NCBI RefSeq assembly: GCF_014207375.1
Contig: NZ_JACHEE010000018.1
Location: 1 to 64,000, forward strand
Length of the DNA stretch: 64,000 bases
Direction of reading: 5' to 3'
Source of the DNA: Arthrobacter sp. AZCC_0090
GTDB lineage: Bacteria; Actinomycetota; Actinomycetes; Actinomycetales; Micrococcaceae
The number at the start of each line of letters is the position of its first letter. Position 1 is the stretch's first letter. Both the position numbers and the translations under genes were made by a program. This document shows, in pieces, positions 53,380 through 61,555 of the stretch. The notes under the pieces were generated by a model. That model did no database searches. It saw only the letters and a list, made by a program, of their open reading frames with translations, and was not told where the DNA came from.

Positions 53380-54891
53380 ATGCACTTCTTCGCGTATCCT
53401 CAAGAAATGTCACCTGTGAGCTGGAACCGCGAAGTACCGCCGCCGTCGTCGTCCGCTTCCACCGCCGAACTGGACGTCATCAGCCTCGGCCGCCGCGTGC
53501 GGTATCTGCGCAAGCAGGCCGGGCTGACCCTCGACGACGTGAGCGCCGCCGTCGGGACCGCCCCTAGCCAGCTGAGCCTTATTGAGAACGGCAAGCGGGA
53601 ACCCAAACTGGGCTTGCTGAAGCAGCTCGCGGCGGCATTGAACGTGGGCATCGACCAGTTGCTTGGAGCGGAGCCGCCCAGCCGCCGTGCCGCCCTGGAA
53701 ATCGAGCTGGAACGGTACCAGCGCGGGCCTCTGTACGAGTCCCTGAACCTGCCGAAAATCCGCGTCAGCGCGCGGCTTCCGCTTGATGTGCTGGAGTCTC
53801 AAATAGGCCTCCTGCAGGAGCTTGAGCGCAGGCTCAACGAGCAGATCGCGACGCCGGAAGAGGCCCGCCGCGCGAATGGCGAACTGCGTGCCATGATGCG
53901 CGAGCGCGGCAACTACTTTCCGGAGTATGAAGCCGAGGCACAGAAGGTCCTCAAGGGCGTTGGCTATACCGCCGGTCCCTTGAGCCAACACGTCATTGCG
54001 GACATCGCGGACCACCTCGGATTCACGCTGCACCACGTGGGTGATTTGCCGCATTCCACCCGTTCAGTGACCGATCTAAAGAATCACCGAATTTATCTCA
54101 CGCAGAGCCAACGGCAGGACCACGACCCCCGTTCGGTGCTTCTTCAAGCCCTCGGGCACTACGTTCTTGGCCACGAGACGCCCAAGAACTACGGCGACTT
54201 CCTGGCACAGCGCGTTGCGACGAACTATTTCGCCGCGGCGCTCCTGCTGCCCGAGCACGCCACCCTGGAGTTCCTCCAGAAGGCGAAAGCCGCCAAGGAG
54301 ATCGCTGTCGAGGACATCCGCGACGCTTTTGCCGTCTCCTATGAAACAGCTGCGCACCGCTTCACCAACCTGGCCACGAAGCACCTGGGCATCACCACCC
54401 ACTTCCAGAAGACCCACCAGAGCGGCATCATCTACAAGGCCTACGAGAACGACGGCGTGGCCTTCCCCCAGGACCACACCGGCGCTATCGAGGGGCAGCC
54501 GGCGTGCAAGGCATGGACTTCGCGGGCCGTGTTCGACGTTCCGGACAAGTTCAGCGCCTACAGCCAATACACCGACACTGTCTCCGGCACCTATTGGTGC
54601 ACGGCGCGCACCGAACGCTCAGCGGCGGGGGAATTTTCGCTCAGCATCGGCGTGCCGTACCAGCACGTGAAGTGGTTCCGCGGAAGGGAGACGACGGCGC
54701 GGGCTACCTCGACGTGCCCGGACCCGAACTGCTGCAAGCGCCCGCCGGCGTCGTTGGCTTCTTCCTGGGCAGGCAACGCCTGGCCGTCCGCCCGCGCCCA
54801 CTCGCACCTGTTGGCCGCCATGCCGCCGGGCGCCTTCCCCGGCGTGGACGAGACCGAGGTGTACGCGTTCCTGGAGGCGCACTCGGGGTAG
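53380..54891 (+). CDS. ramB: RamB-like XRE-family regulator with ImmA/IrrE-type domain
   Basis: A 503-residue regulator: helix-turn-helix about residues 36-90 (LTLDDVSAAVGTAPSQLSLIENGKR, given here as its family block), a central IrrE/DUF955-type domain and a C-terminal cysteine motif CPDPNCC. In the central domain the metalloprotease HExxH is reduced to ALGHYVLGH, so it is probably not a protease. RamB of Corynebacterium represses aceA and aceB, and the divergent aceA here supports the same role. The start is uncertain: ATG 53380, or ATG 53407, which sits 6 bases after a TATCCT box and could be leaderless. Confidence 0.88.
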   Translation: MHFFAYPQEMSPVSWNREVPPPSSSASTAELDVISLGRRVRYLRKQAGLTLDDVSAAVGTAPSQLSLIENGKREPKLGLLKQLAAALNVGIDQLLGAEPPSRRAALEIELERYQRGPLYESLNLPKIRVSARLPLDVLESQIGLLQELERRLNEQIATPEEARRANGELRAMMRERGNYFPEYEAEAQKVLKGVGYTAGPLSQHVIADIADHLGFTLHHVGDLPHSTRSVTDLKNHRIYLTQSQRQDHDPRSVLLQALGHYVLGHETPKNYGDFLAQRVATNYFAAALLLPEHATLEFLQKAKAAKEIAVEDIRDAFAVSYETAAHRFTNLATKHLGITTHFQKTHQSGIIYKAYENDGVAFPQDHTGAIEGQPACKAWTSRAVFDVPDKFSAYSQYTDTVSGTYWCTARTERSAAGEFSLSIGVPYQHVKWFRGRETTARATSTCPDPNCCKRPPASLASSWAGNAWPSARAHSHLLAAMPPGAFPGVDETEVYAFLEAHSG

Positions 54892-54915
54892 CGTGCTTGG
54901 GCTGTTGCTTGGGAC

Positions 54916-55017
54916 GCGTCACGCCACGCACCTTTTTGGATTCCCGTAGGTTGAGCCACCCCGGAATTCCGCGGCTTCGCCCATGATGTGGACCCAAAAA
55001 CTTGCTTGGCGTGACGC
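54916..55017. terminator. long-range palindrome between convergent genes
   Basis: GCGTCACGCCA (54916-54926) and TGGCGTGACGC (55007-55017) are perfect 11-base arms. Pairing resumes inward with TTTTTGG and CCAAAAA. The loop is long (about 60 bases). It lies between the convergent RamB-like gene and the DHFR-like gene. Confidence 0.5.
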
Positions 55018-55032
55018 CGACATCGCCAGGGG

Positions 55033-55626
55033 CTACTGCTTGAGGACCGGGTAGTTCAGGTGGGTCACGCCCACGCCCTCGACGACGGTCGGGTTGCCCA
55101 AGGTGAAAGGCGCGTTGCCAAGACGATCGAACAACCGGATACCGGATCCGAGCAGGAGCGGAACCAGGTCGACGCGGATCTCGTCGAGTAGCCCGGCGTC
55201 GAGGCACTGCCGAATCGTGTCCGCGCCGTGCATGCCCACGATCTTGTCGCCCGCTGCTGCCTTGGCCTGCGCGACCGCGCTTTCCAGCCCGTCGGTGACG
55301 AAATGCACCGTTGAGTCGGATCGGGTCCACCCTTCGGGCACCTGGTGAGTCACGACGAACGCAGGCACGCCGAACGGGTGCTGTCCGCCCCACGCGTCGG
55401 CGCGGTCGGATGTGCGTCGCCCGGTGAGCATCGCGCCCACCTCGCCCATAAGCGCACGTACGTGTTCGGCGCTCGCGGCGGAAACGTGGAAGGTGAACTC
55501 CGGCTTGACGGTTGGTACGTCGACGTCGCCTGCGAAGTACCAGTCGAAGACCTCGTCGACGCCGTCCTCGAGATCCGCTACGTAACCGTCGAGGGACATC
55601 GACATGAGCGCTACTACCTTGGTCAT
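55033..55626 (-). CDS. dihydrofolate reductase-family (RibD C-terminal-like) protein
   Basis: A 197-residue protein of the RibD_C/DHFR-like family. It opens VVALMSMSLDGYVAD, shows GAMLTGRRTSD in the nucleotide-binding loop, and continues DLVPLLLGSGIRLFDRL near the C-terminus. Members are NADPH-dependent reductases of mostly unknown substrate and are common in actinobacteria. AAGGAG precedes the ATG. It appears monocistronic. Confidence 0.88.
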   Translation of the reverse strand: MTKVVALMSMSLDGYVADLEDGVDEVFDWYFAGDVDVPTVKPEFTFHVSAASAEHVRALMGEVGAMLTGRRTSDRADAWGGQHPFGVPAFVVTHQVPEGWTRSDSTVHFVTDGLESAVAQAKAAAGDKIVGMHGADTIRQCLDAGLLDEIRVDLVPLLLGSGIRLFDRLGNAPFTLGNPTVVEGVGVTHLNYPVLKQ

Positions 55627-55674
55627 TACCTTGCTCCTTCACTTTCGGACGGGTTTGGGCCGGCCGGGGCCAGG

Positions 55675-56208
55675 TCAAACGGACATGGCCCAGGACAAAG
55701 CCGCATCGCGGCGCGTCTCGGAGGGGTCTATCAGCCGGATTCGGTCCACGAGCCGGACGCGGTCTATCAGGGACGATTCGATGAGTGCCAGGACGAACGC
55801 ATGATCCTTGGGCCGTGCGGCGATGAGCTTCGCCGCGCAGAGATCGTAGGGATCCAGGCAAAGCCCGGTGCTGTTCCGGGTCCGCTCATTGCGCACACCG
55901 ACAAGGCGGTACTCCCAGTCGGCCGGCAGCACCGCGGTCTCCCTTTCGACTGCCTGGACATAGAACCCGAACTCGTTGTGGAAGGGAGACCACTCACCGA
56001 GCGCCGAATCGAGGCTGTCCGCAAGCGTGCCGGTGTCGTCATCGGAAAACGGGGCGATGTCGACGGCATCCGACATAGTGATTGCGGCAGGTAGCTGGTC
56101 CTCCGCGAAGGACCCCAGAATTGACTGGCTGCCGATCACGATCACCCGGTCGCCGTGAATGATATCGGCAGCGGCCCGAATGGCGTGCTCGAGCTCATCG
56201 CGGCGCAT
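55675..56208 (-). CDS. DUF6036-like nucleotidyltransferase-fold protein
   Basis: A 177-residue protein with a minimal nucleotidyltransferase signature: VIVIGSQSILGSF (about residues 23-35) then an acidic stretch SDAVDIAP. The late block LDPYDLCAAKLIAARPKDHAFVLAL is characteristic of proteins labelled DUF6036 or nucleotidyltransferase-like. Such proteins may belong to toxin or resistance systems, but no partner is adjacent. No ribosome site is clear. The function is unknown. Confidence 0.75.
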   Translation of the reverse strand: MRRDELEHAIRAAADIIHGDRVIVIGSQSILGSFAEDQLPAAITMSDAVDIAPFSDDDTGTLADSLDSALGEWSPFHNEFGFYVQAVERETAVLPADWEYRLVGVRNERTRNSTGLCLDPYDLCAAKLIAARPKDHAFVLALIESSLIDRVRLVDRIRLIDPSETRRDAALSWAMSV

Positions 56209-56239
56209 GGCTGTACGGTACCCCGGCGCAGCCCGATTG

Positions 56240-56605
56240 TCAGTACCCGCCCCGTGCCCGCTCGCGCTCAGCCAGCAGCGTCGCCACTTTTTCGATGAGC
56301 TCGTAAGGCATCGGCTTCCCCAGAGGGAACTTCAACGTGCCCTTGGTTGCCCGGAAAGGGGCGATTTCCCGCTCGAATTCCTCGTCGCCGTCGGGCACTG
56401 GATAGACGGAGATGTGGTGCTTCCACGCCGCGAAGTACACAACGTAGTTGCCGCCGAGCGTGATGGTGGGGATGCCGTAGCTGATCCGGTCCCCGCCTCC
56501 GGGCACAGCTGCCAGGGCCCGCCGTCGGATCTCCTGAAGGATCGTTTGCACCTCGCCGGGCCGCGACGCGATGTACTCGTCCACCGTTTCGAAATGCTCA
56601 GCCAT
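56240..56605 (-). CDS. DUF1801-family protein (YdhG-like)
   Basis: A 121-residue DUF1801 protein, starting with FETVDEYIASRPGEVQTIL and containing RISYGIPTITLGGNYVVYFAAWKHHISVYP. Relatives include the Bacillus FrataxinLike/Fra iron chaperone, though many members are just small conserved proteins. GGAGC precedes the ATG. It sits 31 bases downstream of nothing transcribed with certainty and upstream of the nucleotidyltransferase-like gene on the same strand. Confidence 0.85.
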   Translation of the reverse strand: MAEHFETVDEYIASRPGEVQTILQEIRRRALAAVPGGGDRISYGIPTITLGGNYVVYFAAWKHHISVYPVPDGDEEFEREIAPFRATKGTLKFPLGKPMPYELIEKVATLLAERERARGGY

Positions 56606-56657
56606 GCGCTTCGCTCCTCAGTACCCGCCGCTCCGCCGCTTTTGGACCAAGCTTGCC

Positions 56658-57488
56658 TTAGCGCGCGCCGCCTTGCCAGAGGGCGTCGAACGGGGCATTG
56701 GAGGAAACCCGGGCCGTAATCCCGGCCGTGACAAAAGCCTTCGCCGTCCTGGCCGCCCCAAGCGGCGAGGCGCCCTTGGCGAGCTCGGCCGTGATCGCCG
56801 CAGCCAAAGAACAACCCGCACCGGAGACTGCCACTTCGCCCACTTTGGGGGCTGCGAGCACTTCGAGAGTCTCGCCGTCGTAATAGACGTCGACGGCGTC
56901 CAGGCCTTCCAGCCGCACCCCGCCCTTGGCGAGCACAGCGGCACCGCTCAGTTCATGGATGCGGATGGCGGCGGCTTTGAGGCCTTCGACGTCGGCGATC
57001 TCCAGTCCGGACAGCGACTCTGCTTCGAAATGGTTCGGCGTGACGAACGTGGCCAGCGGAAGAATCTGGGCCTTGAGTGCTTGGTCGGTGTCTAGTGCGT
57101 GGCCGGGCTCCTGGCCCTTGCAGATCAGCACCGGGTCGAGCACGACGTTGGCGAACTGGCCACCCTTGAGCGCCGATTCCACTGTGGAAATCGTGGCCGG
57201 GCTGCCCAGCATGCCGATCTTCACCGTGTCCAGGGCCTCGGCGCCATAGGCCGACGTCGTTGCCTCCAACTGCTCGGCGATTACCTTCTGGTCCACGGGC
57301 ATGAAGCGGTGGTTCCAGTTGTCCTGGGGATCGAAGGAAACGATGCACGTGAGATTGGCAATGCCGAAGACACCGAGTTCTTGGAAAGTCTTCAAGTCAG
57401 CTTGAGCCCCCGCGCCGCCGGTGGCTTCGGATCCGGCGATGGTCAGGGCGATGGCTGGAGCCACGGGCTGGGCGGCGAGGGAAGTCAT
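56658..57488 (-). CDS. pdxK: pyridoxine kinase / ThiD-like kinase
   Basis: A 276-residue ribokinase-fold kinase. It opens ALTIAGSEATGGAGAQADLKTFQE, and the nucleotide-site GAGC is near residue 222 (VSGAGCSLAAAITAELAKG). The details NWNHRFMPVD and DPVLICKGQ resemble the ThiD-type pyridoxine kinase of Bacillus more than classical ThiD, which is why pdxK is preferred. A hydroxymethylpyrimidine kinase remains possible. It would phosphorylate pyridoxine to feed PLP synthesis. No TPP riboswitch is visible upstream. An in-frame extension to 57623 lacks similarity. Confidence 0.85.
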   Translation of the reverse strand: MTSLAAQPVAPAIALTIAGSEATGGAGAQADLKTFQELGVFGIANLTCIVSFDPQDNWNHRFMPVDQKVIAEQLEATTSAYGAEALDTVKIGMLGSPATISTVESALKGGQFANVVLDPVLICKGQEPGHALDTDQALKAQILPLATFVTPNHFEAESLSGLEIADVEGLKAAAIRIHELSGAAVLAKGGVRLEGLDAVDVYYDGETLEVLAAPKVGEVAVSGAGCSLAAAITAELAKGASPLGAARTAKAFVTAGITARVSSNAPFDALWQGGAR

Positions 57489-57622
57489 GCGACCATCCTG
57501 CCACCGCGTCCGGGGTGTTGCTTTGTACGAATGACCAATATGACCAAAACCCTCTTGGGGGAAGTTACCAGCGGTAGGGTGGCGGCGGCGGCCGGTGGCT
57601 GCGTTATCCCCAGGAAGGTTCA

Positions 57623-59023
57623 ATGATGAGCACCCAGCAAGCAGCGCCCCAGAGTGAGGCCGCCCAGACGCGCAAGGCCGTGGGCAATATCCTCAAAGGC
57701 TCCGCAGGCAACCTTGTGGAGTGGTACGACGTGTACATCTACACGGCGTTCTCCGCCTATTTCGCATCCCATTTCTTCAGTTCCAAGGATCCGCTACAGA
57801 GCAATTTGGAGGCCATGGCTGTTTTCGCCGTGACGTTCCTGATGCGCCCCATCGGCAGTTGGTTCTTCGGCCGCTATGCCGATCGCAAAGGCCGCAAAGC
57901 CGCCCTGACCCTGAGCGTGACCATGATGTCCGCGGGTTCGTTCGCCATTGCCATCCTGCCCACCAAGGACGTGATCGGAGTGTGGGCCCTGGTGCTCCTG
58001 ATCCTGATCCGGTTGATCCAAGGGTTCTCCGTGGGCGGCGAATACGGCACCAGTGCCACGTATATGTCCGAGGCCGCAACGTCCAAGCGTCGCGGCTTCT
58101 TCTCCTCCTTCCAGTACGTCACATTGATCGGTGGGCAGATGCTGGCCTTGCTGGTCCTCGTGGTCTTGGAACAGGCCCTCGGCAAGGAAGCCTTGGGTGG
58201 ATGGGGTTGGCGTATTCCGTTCGTCATTGGAGGAGTTGCCGCGCTGGTGGTTCTTTGGCTCCGACGCTCCATGGAGGAGACCATTTCCGCCGAGCAGGCG
58301 GCCGCTGCCACTGCTCCGGTGGCCGGCGAGGCCCAGCCGGGCACCCTGAAACTGCTGCTCACCAAGCATTGGCGCGCACTGCTGACCTGCATCGGAGTGA
58401 CCCTCGGTGGCACGGTGGCCTTCTACACCTACACCAACTTCATCCTGTCCTTCATGCAGAACACCAGCGGCATCCCCAAGGAAACCAGCAGCCAGATCAA
58501 CTTCTGGGCCCTCTTGATTTTCATGTGCCTACAGCCCGTCTATGGCATGATCTCGGACAAAGTGGGCCGCAAGCCGCTCCTCCTCTGGTTCGGTATCCTT
58601 GGTGCTCTGTGCACGTGGCCGCTGTTGTCTGCGCTCAGCGGAACCAAGGACCCATTCGTGGCCTTCCTGCTCATGATGGGTGGCCTCTTGATCGTGGGAG
58701 GCTACACCTCCATCAACGCCTTGGTGAAGGCCGAGCTCTTCCCCTCGTCCATCCGCGCTCTCGGAGTGGGCCTTGGGTATGCGATCGCCAATTCGCTGTT
58801 CGGCGGGACGGTTCCACTGGTTGGCGCGGCCTTCCAAAAGGCCGGCCAAGTGGAGGTCTTCTTCACCTATGTCACCGTGGCCGTCGGCATCTCTCTGCTG
58901 GTCTATATCTTCGCCCTAAAGAACAAGAAGCCAACGCATCTGGACAAGGAGCAAGGGAGTGCCTTCGGCTCGCCCCGCGCCGACAACTCCCCGGCCGACG
59001 ATCAGGACTCGGTCAACGCCTAA
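57623..59023 (+). CDS. MFS transporter, MHS family (KgtP-like)
   Basis: A 466-residue permease with 12 hydrophobic helices. ILKGSAGNLVEWYDVYIYTAF at the first helix, FGRYADRKGRK in the loop after helix 2 and LIQGFSVGGEYGTSATYMSE match the metabolite:H+ symporter group, near alpha-ketoglutarate permease. AGGAAGG lies just before two adjacent ATGs (57623 and 57626). It is divergent from the kinase gene. The substrate is probably a dicarboxylate or related acid. Confidence 0.9.
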   Translation: MMSTQQAAPQSEAAQTRKAVGNILKGSAGNLVEWYDVYIYTAFSAYFASHFFSSKDPLQSNLEAMAVFAVTFLMRPIGSWFFGRYADRKGRKAALTLSVTMMSAGSFAIAILPTKDVIGVWALVLLILIRLIQGFSVGGEYGTSATYMSEAATSKRRGFFSSFQYVTLIGGQMLALLVLVVLEQALGKEALGGWGWRIPFVIGGVAALVVLWLRRSMEETISAEQAAAATAPVAGEAQPGTLKLLLTKHWRALLTCIGVTLGGTVAFYTYTNFILSFMQNTSGIPKETSSQINFWALLIFMCLQPVYGMISDKVGRKPLLLWFGILGALCTWPLLSALSGTKDPFVAFLLMMGGLLIVGGYTSINALVKAELFPSSIRALGVGLGYAIANSLFGGTVPLVGAAFQKAGQVEVFFTYVTVAVGISLLVYIFALKNKKPTHLDKEQGSAFGSPRADNSPADDQDSVNA

Positions 59024-59056
59024 TCCCTGGGCTTCAGGCCGACTTCCGCTCCTCCC

Positions 59057-59103
59057 GACGCTCGCTCGCTTTTGTGGGGTTTTGGTGCGACGCTCGCTCA
59101 CGG
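59057..59103. repeat. 32-base repeat, two copies
   Basis: GACGCTCGCT begins at 59057 and again at 59089, exactly 32 bases apart. The unit matches the array at 10665. The second copy cuts into the 3' side of the YciI-like remnant. Confidence 0.8.
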
Positions 59104-59212
59104 TCCCATCGCCGTCGACCGCGACGGGCGGGATGCTCTCATCGATACCGCCGCCGAACACCCCAGGGAAGACCATGGCCGCACTCGGAAACGAGATCGG
59201 ATACTTGGTCAT
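59102..59212 (-). pseudogene. remnant of a YciI-like (DGPF-domain) protein
   Basis: Reading from ATG 59212, which has a good GAGGAAGCGGAAGAG leader, the frame encodes MTKYPISFPSAAMVFPG and then VFGGGIDESIPPVAVDGDGT. In intact relatives these two blocks are separated by roughly 35 residues, and about 60 more follow. Here the middle is deleted and the 3' end is replaced by the 32-base repeat, whose GTGAGCGAG reads on as VSE. I judge it a dead fragment. The family match is from memory. Confidence 0.6.
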
Positions 59213-59274
59213 CTCTTCCGCTTCTTCTTCGTAGCGCGGGGGATCGCGCACATGCTCGCCGATGCCGTCGTACG

Positions 59275-59811
59275 CTACTTCGGGTTGAAGGTCAGCGAGT
59301 CAGTTCCGCTGGTCCATGTCAGAGAGCCGTTGTTGTATCCCATATCGACGGGCTTCTTAAGGAAGGCCATGACCCACAGCTGCTGGGAGGCGGCGAGTTC
59401 CGCGCAGGCGGCGGCACCCACGGCGATGTCTCCGACCGTGAGAACTGTTCCCGTCCTTGTTGCGGGTCCGCTTAAAGGACCACACCTGGTGGTGACGGTC
59501 AAATGGAGGGATCCGTCCACGGTTTGCAGTTTCGCGGTAACAGCTCCTGAGGATGCCCACGGAAGATCCTTGCCGTCCGCTTGGCCCGAAACGCTTGCGT
59601 AGGTGCCGCAGGGAGCGGCCGGTAGGAACGACGCGCAGGTTTCGCTCGGTGCGCCGGAGGTGACGGGAAGGCTGGGCACGGGGACACCATTGGGGTTCGG
59701 GGCAGCGGTGCCCGGGCCGGGTACTGTAGCTCCCCCACACGCCGCCAACGCAAGGGAAGCTATCAGAACGGTTAATGCCTTCGGCCACCAGCGAATGTTC
59801 GTTGCAGTCAC
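59275..59811 (-). CDS. putative secreted lipoprotein
   Basis: A 178-residue protein with a lipoprotein signal (hydrophobic residues 12-22, lipobox ending at Cys25, LAAC) and a Pro/Gly-rich tether to about residue 50. The mature domain has three further cysteines and resembles META-like small beta domains (SGAVTAKLQTVDGSLHLTVTTRCG). It probably faces the cell surface; the function is unknown. The start is a GTG without a strong ribosome site. Confidence 0.75.
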   Translation of the reverse strand: MTATNIRWWPKALTVLIASLALAACGGATVPGPGTAAPNPNGVPVPSLPVTSGAPSETCASFLPAAPCGTYASVSGQADGKDLPWASSGAVTAKLQTVDGSLHLTVTTRCGPLSGPATRTGTVLTVGDIAVGAAACAELAASQQLWVMAFLKKPVDMGYNNGSLTWTSGTDSLTFNPK

Positions 59812-60306
59812 TCGTCAACGTGGATTTGACGAGCGGAACAGCAATCACCGCCGCAGCCGCACCGTAAACCAGCTGCTTCCTCATGGAATGGGTTGATCGG
59901 ATTCATTGCCTGGATTATTTCCCCTCAATTTCGACCGGATACCTCGTGGCTGCGAGATACGGCACGAGGATATTCCTGGGAGCCCCTCCTCACAATAGAT
60001 GCAAAAACAATTCCCTTGGATTGTTTTCACACAGCATCGGCATGTACGGATTGAGCCCTTGTCGGTGGATCCAATGCACACCCTGAACCATTCAAATCCC
60101 GCATATCCACTCAATTACGGGACTCTCGCCAGGGCCAGGGCCCGGCTCGAAAGACGGTCAGGGTCAAACCCCGGTTTCGCGCCGACGCTCACTCACTCGA
60201 AGTGAGCGAGCGTTGGGGGATTCGGGCGATTATCTGCAGGAGCGTCGTGGACGGTGACGAGCTTCCAAACAGAGAGACGCCCGACGGCGGCTGCGAATGA
60301 TTCCGC
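59812..60306. other. gene-poor stretch with unusual composition
   Basis: No convincing gene is seen. Short frames on both strands lack similarity I recognise and have poor ribosome sites. Bases 59900-60120 are clearly less G+C-rich than the rest of the window. A hairpin form of the 32-base repeat is at 60185-60213. The stretch lies between two gene remnants and looks like decaying or inserted DNA. Confidence 0.5.
60185..60213. repeat. hairpin form of the 32-base repeat core
   Basis: ACGCTCACTCACT (60185-60197) and AGTGAGCGAGCGT (60201-60213) pair over 13 bases with one mismatch and a 3-base loop. Both arms carry the core found in the arrays at 10665, 59057 and 62276, here arranged head to head. 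Confidence 0.75.
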
Positions 60307-60649
60307 TCATTTGTCCCCCTTGAAGATATTGTTGAGTGCCTCGGCGAGTCCGGGATATTCAAAGGCGAAACCGGCGTCGAGCTCTGTCCGGGAGCAGTCC
60401 TCGTCGTGCCGATAGATGGTGCACGTGCTGGCGTTGATCCACGTACGCGGAGGCGAATCGCACAAGCCAACCGCCTGGCCAAGCACCGCGGTGGTGTCCG
60501 TCCTCGACTTCAGTATTTCCGCCCGGTTCCGGGAGGTGTAGCGGCAGTTCACGGAGCGTCCGGCGAGGTTCACCAGCAGCTCGGCACCGTTAAGCGCTTT
60601 GGCGATGCCGCCGTCGTCGTCCCGCGATCACCACGGATTTGCCTGTCAC
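60307..60649 (-). pseudogene. remnant of a TIGR01777-type NAD-dependent epimerase
   Basis: From GTG 60649 the frame reads VTGKSVVIAG, the start of a Rossmann fold, then shifts frame. In the next frame GIAKALNGAELLVNLAGRSVNCRYT and RPPRTWINAST-like text match the TIGR01777/DUF1731 epimerase family. A second jump joins TIYRHDE directly to the family's C-terminal block DAGFAFEYPGLAEALNNIF. About 60 residues near the start and well over 100 in the middle are missing. An intact relative is about 300 residues. It follows the TetR gene on the same strand. Confidence 0.7.
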
Positions 60650-60685
60650 GTTTGTTTCCCCCTTTTTGTTGCGTTGTCCGTTCGC

Positions 60686-61342
60686 TCAGCCGCGGATGCT
60701 GCGGGCGAGGCCGAGGACGTCGTCCAGCACTTTACTGACGCCCGGGATCTTGGCCAGGGACAGGCCTCTCGCGATGAGCGGCACGGCCCCGTCAACGAGC
60801 CGCCGGGTGCGCATTTGTCCGTCGGATTTGTCGTAGACCCAGAAAAGCGCGATCCCCATGTATCCGAGCCAGAAGAGTTCTGGCAGTTCGGCGCGCAGCT
60901 TTTTGGGCGCCGGGGGCATTGAGCCGTCGACGGCGGCGCGGAAGATCGCGAGCGAAGCCTCCCGGGCGGCGGTGGAGCCTTCGCTGAAAGGGTTGACGGG
61001 CGACGTCGGCCGGATCGCCGTCGCGATGAAATCGGCACCGAACTGGTGGTACGGCGCCATGACGTCGAGGCCTGCGTGCAGCACTGCCTTCAGGCGGCCC
61101 GACAGGTCGTGAATGCCGTCCGTGGCTTGCTGGGCGCGGACCGCATGCTCAGCTTGGACCTGCAAATAGAGCTCCTGGACCAGTTCGTCCTTCGAGGCGA
61201 AGTAGTAGTAGGCGTTGCCCACCGAAACCCCTGCTCCTTCGGCGATAGCGCGCATGGTGGTCTTCTCGAAGCCGAGCTCCCGGAACATCTTGAGGGCGAC
61301 GTCGGCCACTAGTTGACGGGTCTGTTCACTCTTGGTGGCCAC
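60686..61342 (-). CDS. TetR-family transcriptional regulator
   Basis: A 218-residue TetR repressor: helix-turn-helix at about residues 22-50 (TTMRAIAEGAGVSVGNAYYYF) and a ligand domain. The GTG start has GGAGAGGAG upstream. Two perfect palindromes lie 24-70 bases before it and are its likely operators. The epimerase remnant immediately downstream was probably its original target or operon partner. Confidence 0.92.
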   Translation of the reverse strand: MATKSEQTRQLVADVALKMFRELGFEKTTMRAIAEGAGVSVGNAYYYFASKDELVQELYLQVQAEHAVRAQQATDGIHDLSGRLKAVLHAGLDVMAPYHQFGADFIATAIRPTSPVNPFSEGSTAAREASLAIFRAAVDGSMPPAPKKLRAELPELFWLGYMGIALFWVYDKSDGQMRTRRLVDGAVPLIARGLSLAKIPGVSKVLDDVLGLARSIRG

Positions 61343-61365
61343 GTTTGGCTCCTCTCCTACACATT

Positions 61366-61379
61366 TTGAACGTGTTCAA
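61366..61379. promoter_or_regulatory. TetR operator 1
   Basis: TTGAACGTGTTCAA is a perfect 14-base palindrome 24 bases upstream of the TetR start. The following AG extends similarity with the second site. Confidence 0.75.
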
Positions 61380-61398
61380 GAATCAGTTTGCCACCCTT

Positions 61399-61412
61399 TT
61401 GAACACGTTCAA
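61399..61412. promoter_or_regulatory. TetR operator 2
   Basis: TTGAACACGTTCAA is a perfect 14-base palindrome. Its centre is 33 bases from that of operator 1, about three helical turns, so two dimers would sit on the same face. It lies between the TetR gene and the transporter at 61556. Confidence 0.75.
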
Positions 61413-61555
61413 GTTGTTTGCGTGCGGAGCGGAATCCTCGATGCGAGAATGGGGGAGGTTCCGCGGTTTGCAGGCGGGTCCATCACCAGTGCTAATACAG
61501 CGGGGCGCCGTGCTCACTCCGGCCGCCTGCGCGAACCACTACGAACGGACAAACG

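Noticed and set aside
57489..57622. TPP riboswitch before the ThiD-like kinase
   Set aside because: The conserved CTGAGA and related TPP elements are not found in this short gap.
59357..59884. alternative 175-residue frame overlapping the lipoprotein
   Set aside because: Only the first 20 residues look signal-like; the rest is out of frame with the lipoprotein domain and has no similarity.
61440..61555. preQ1 riboswitch before the queuosine transporter
   Set aside because: GGGAGGTTCCG recalls the 5' part, but the A-rich 3' tail of the preQ1 aptamer is absent.
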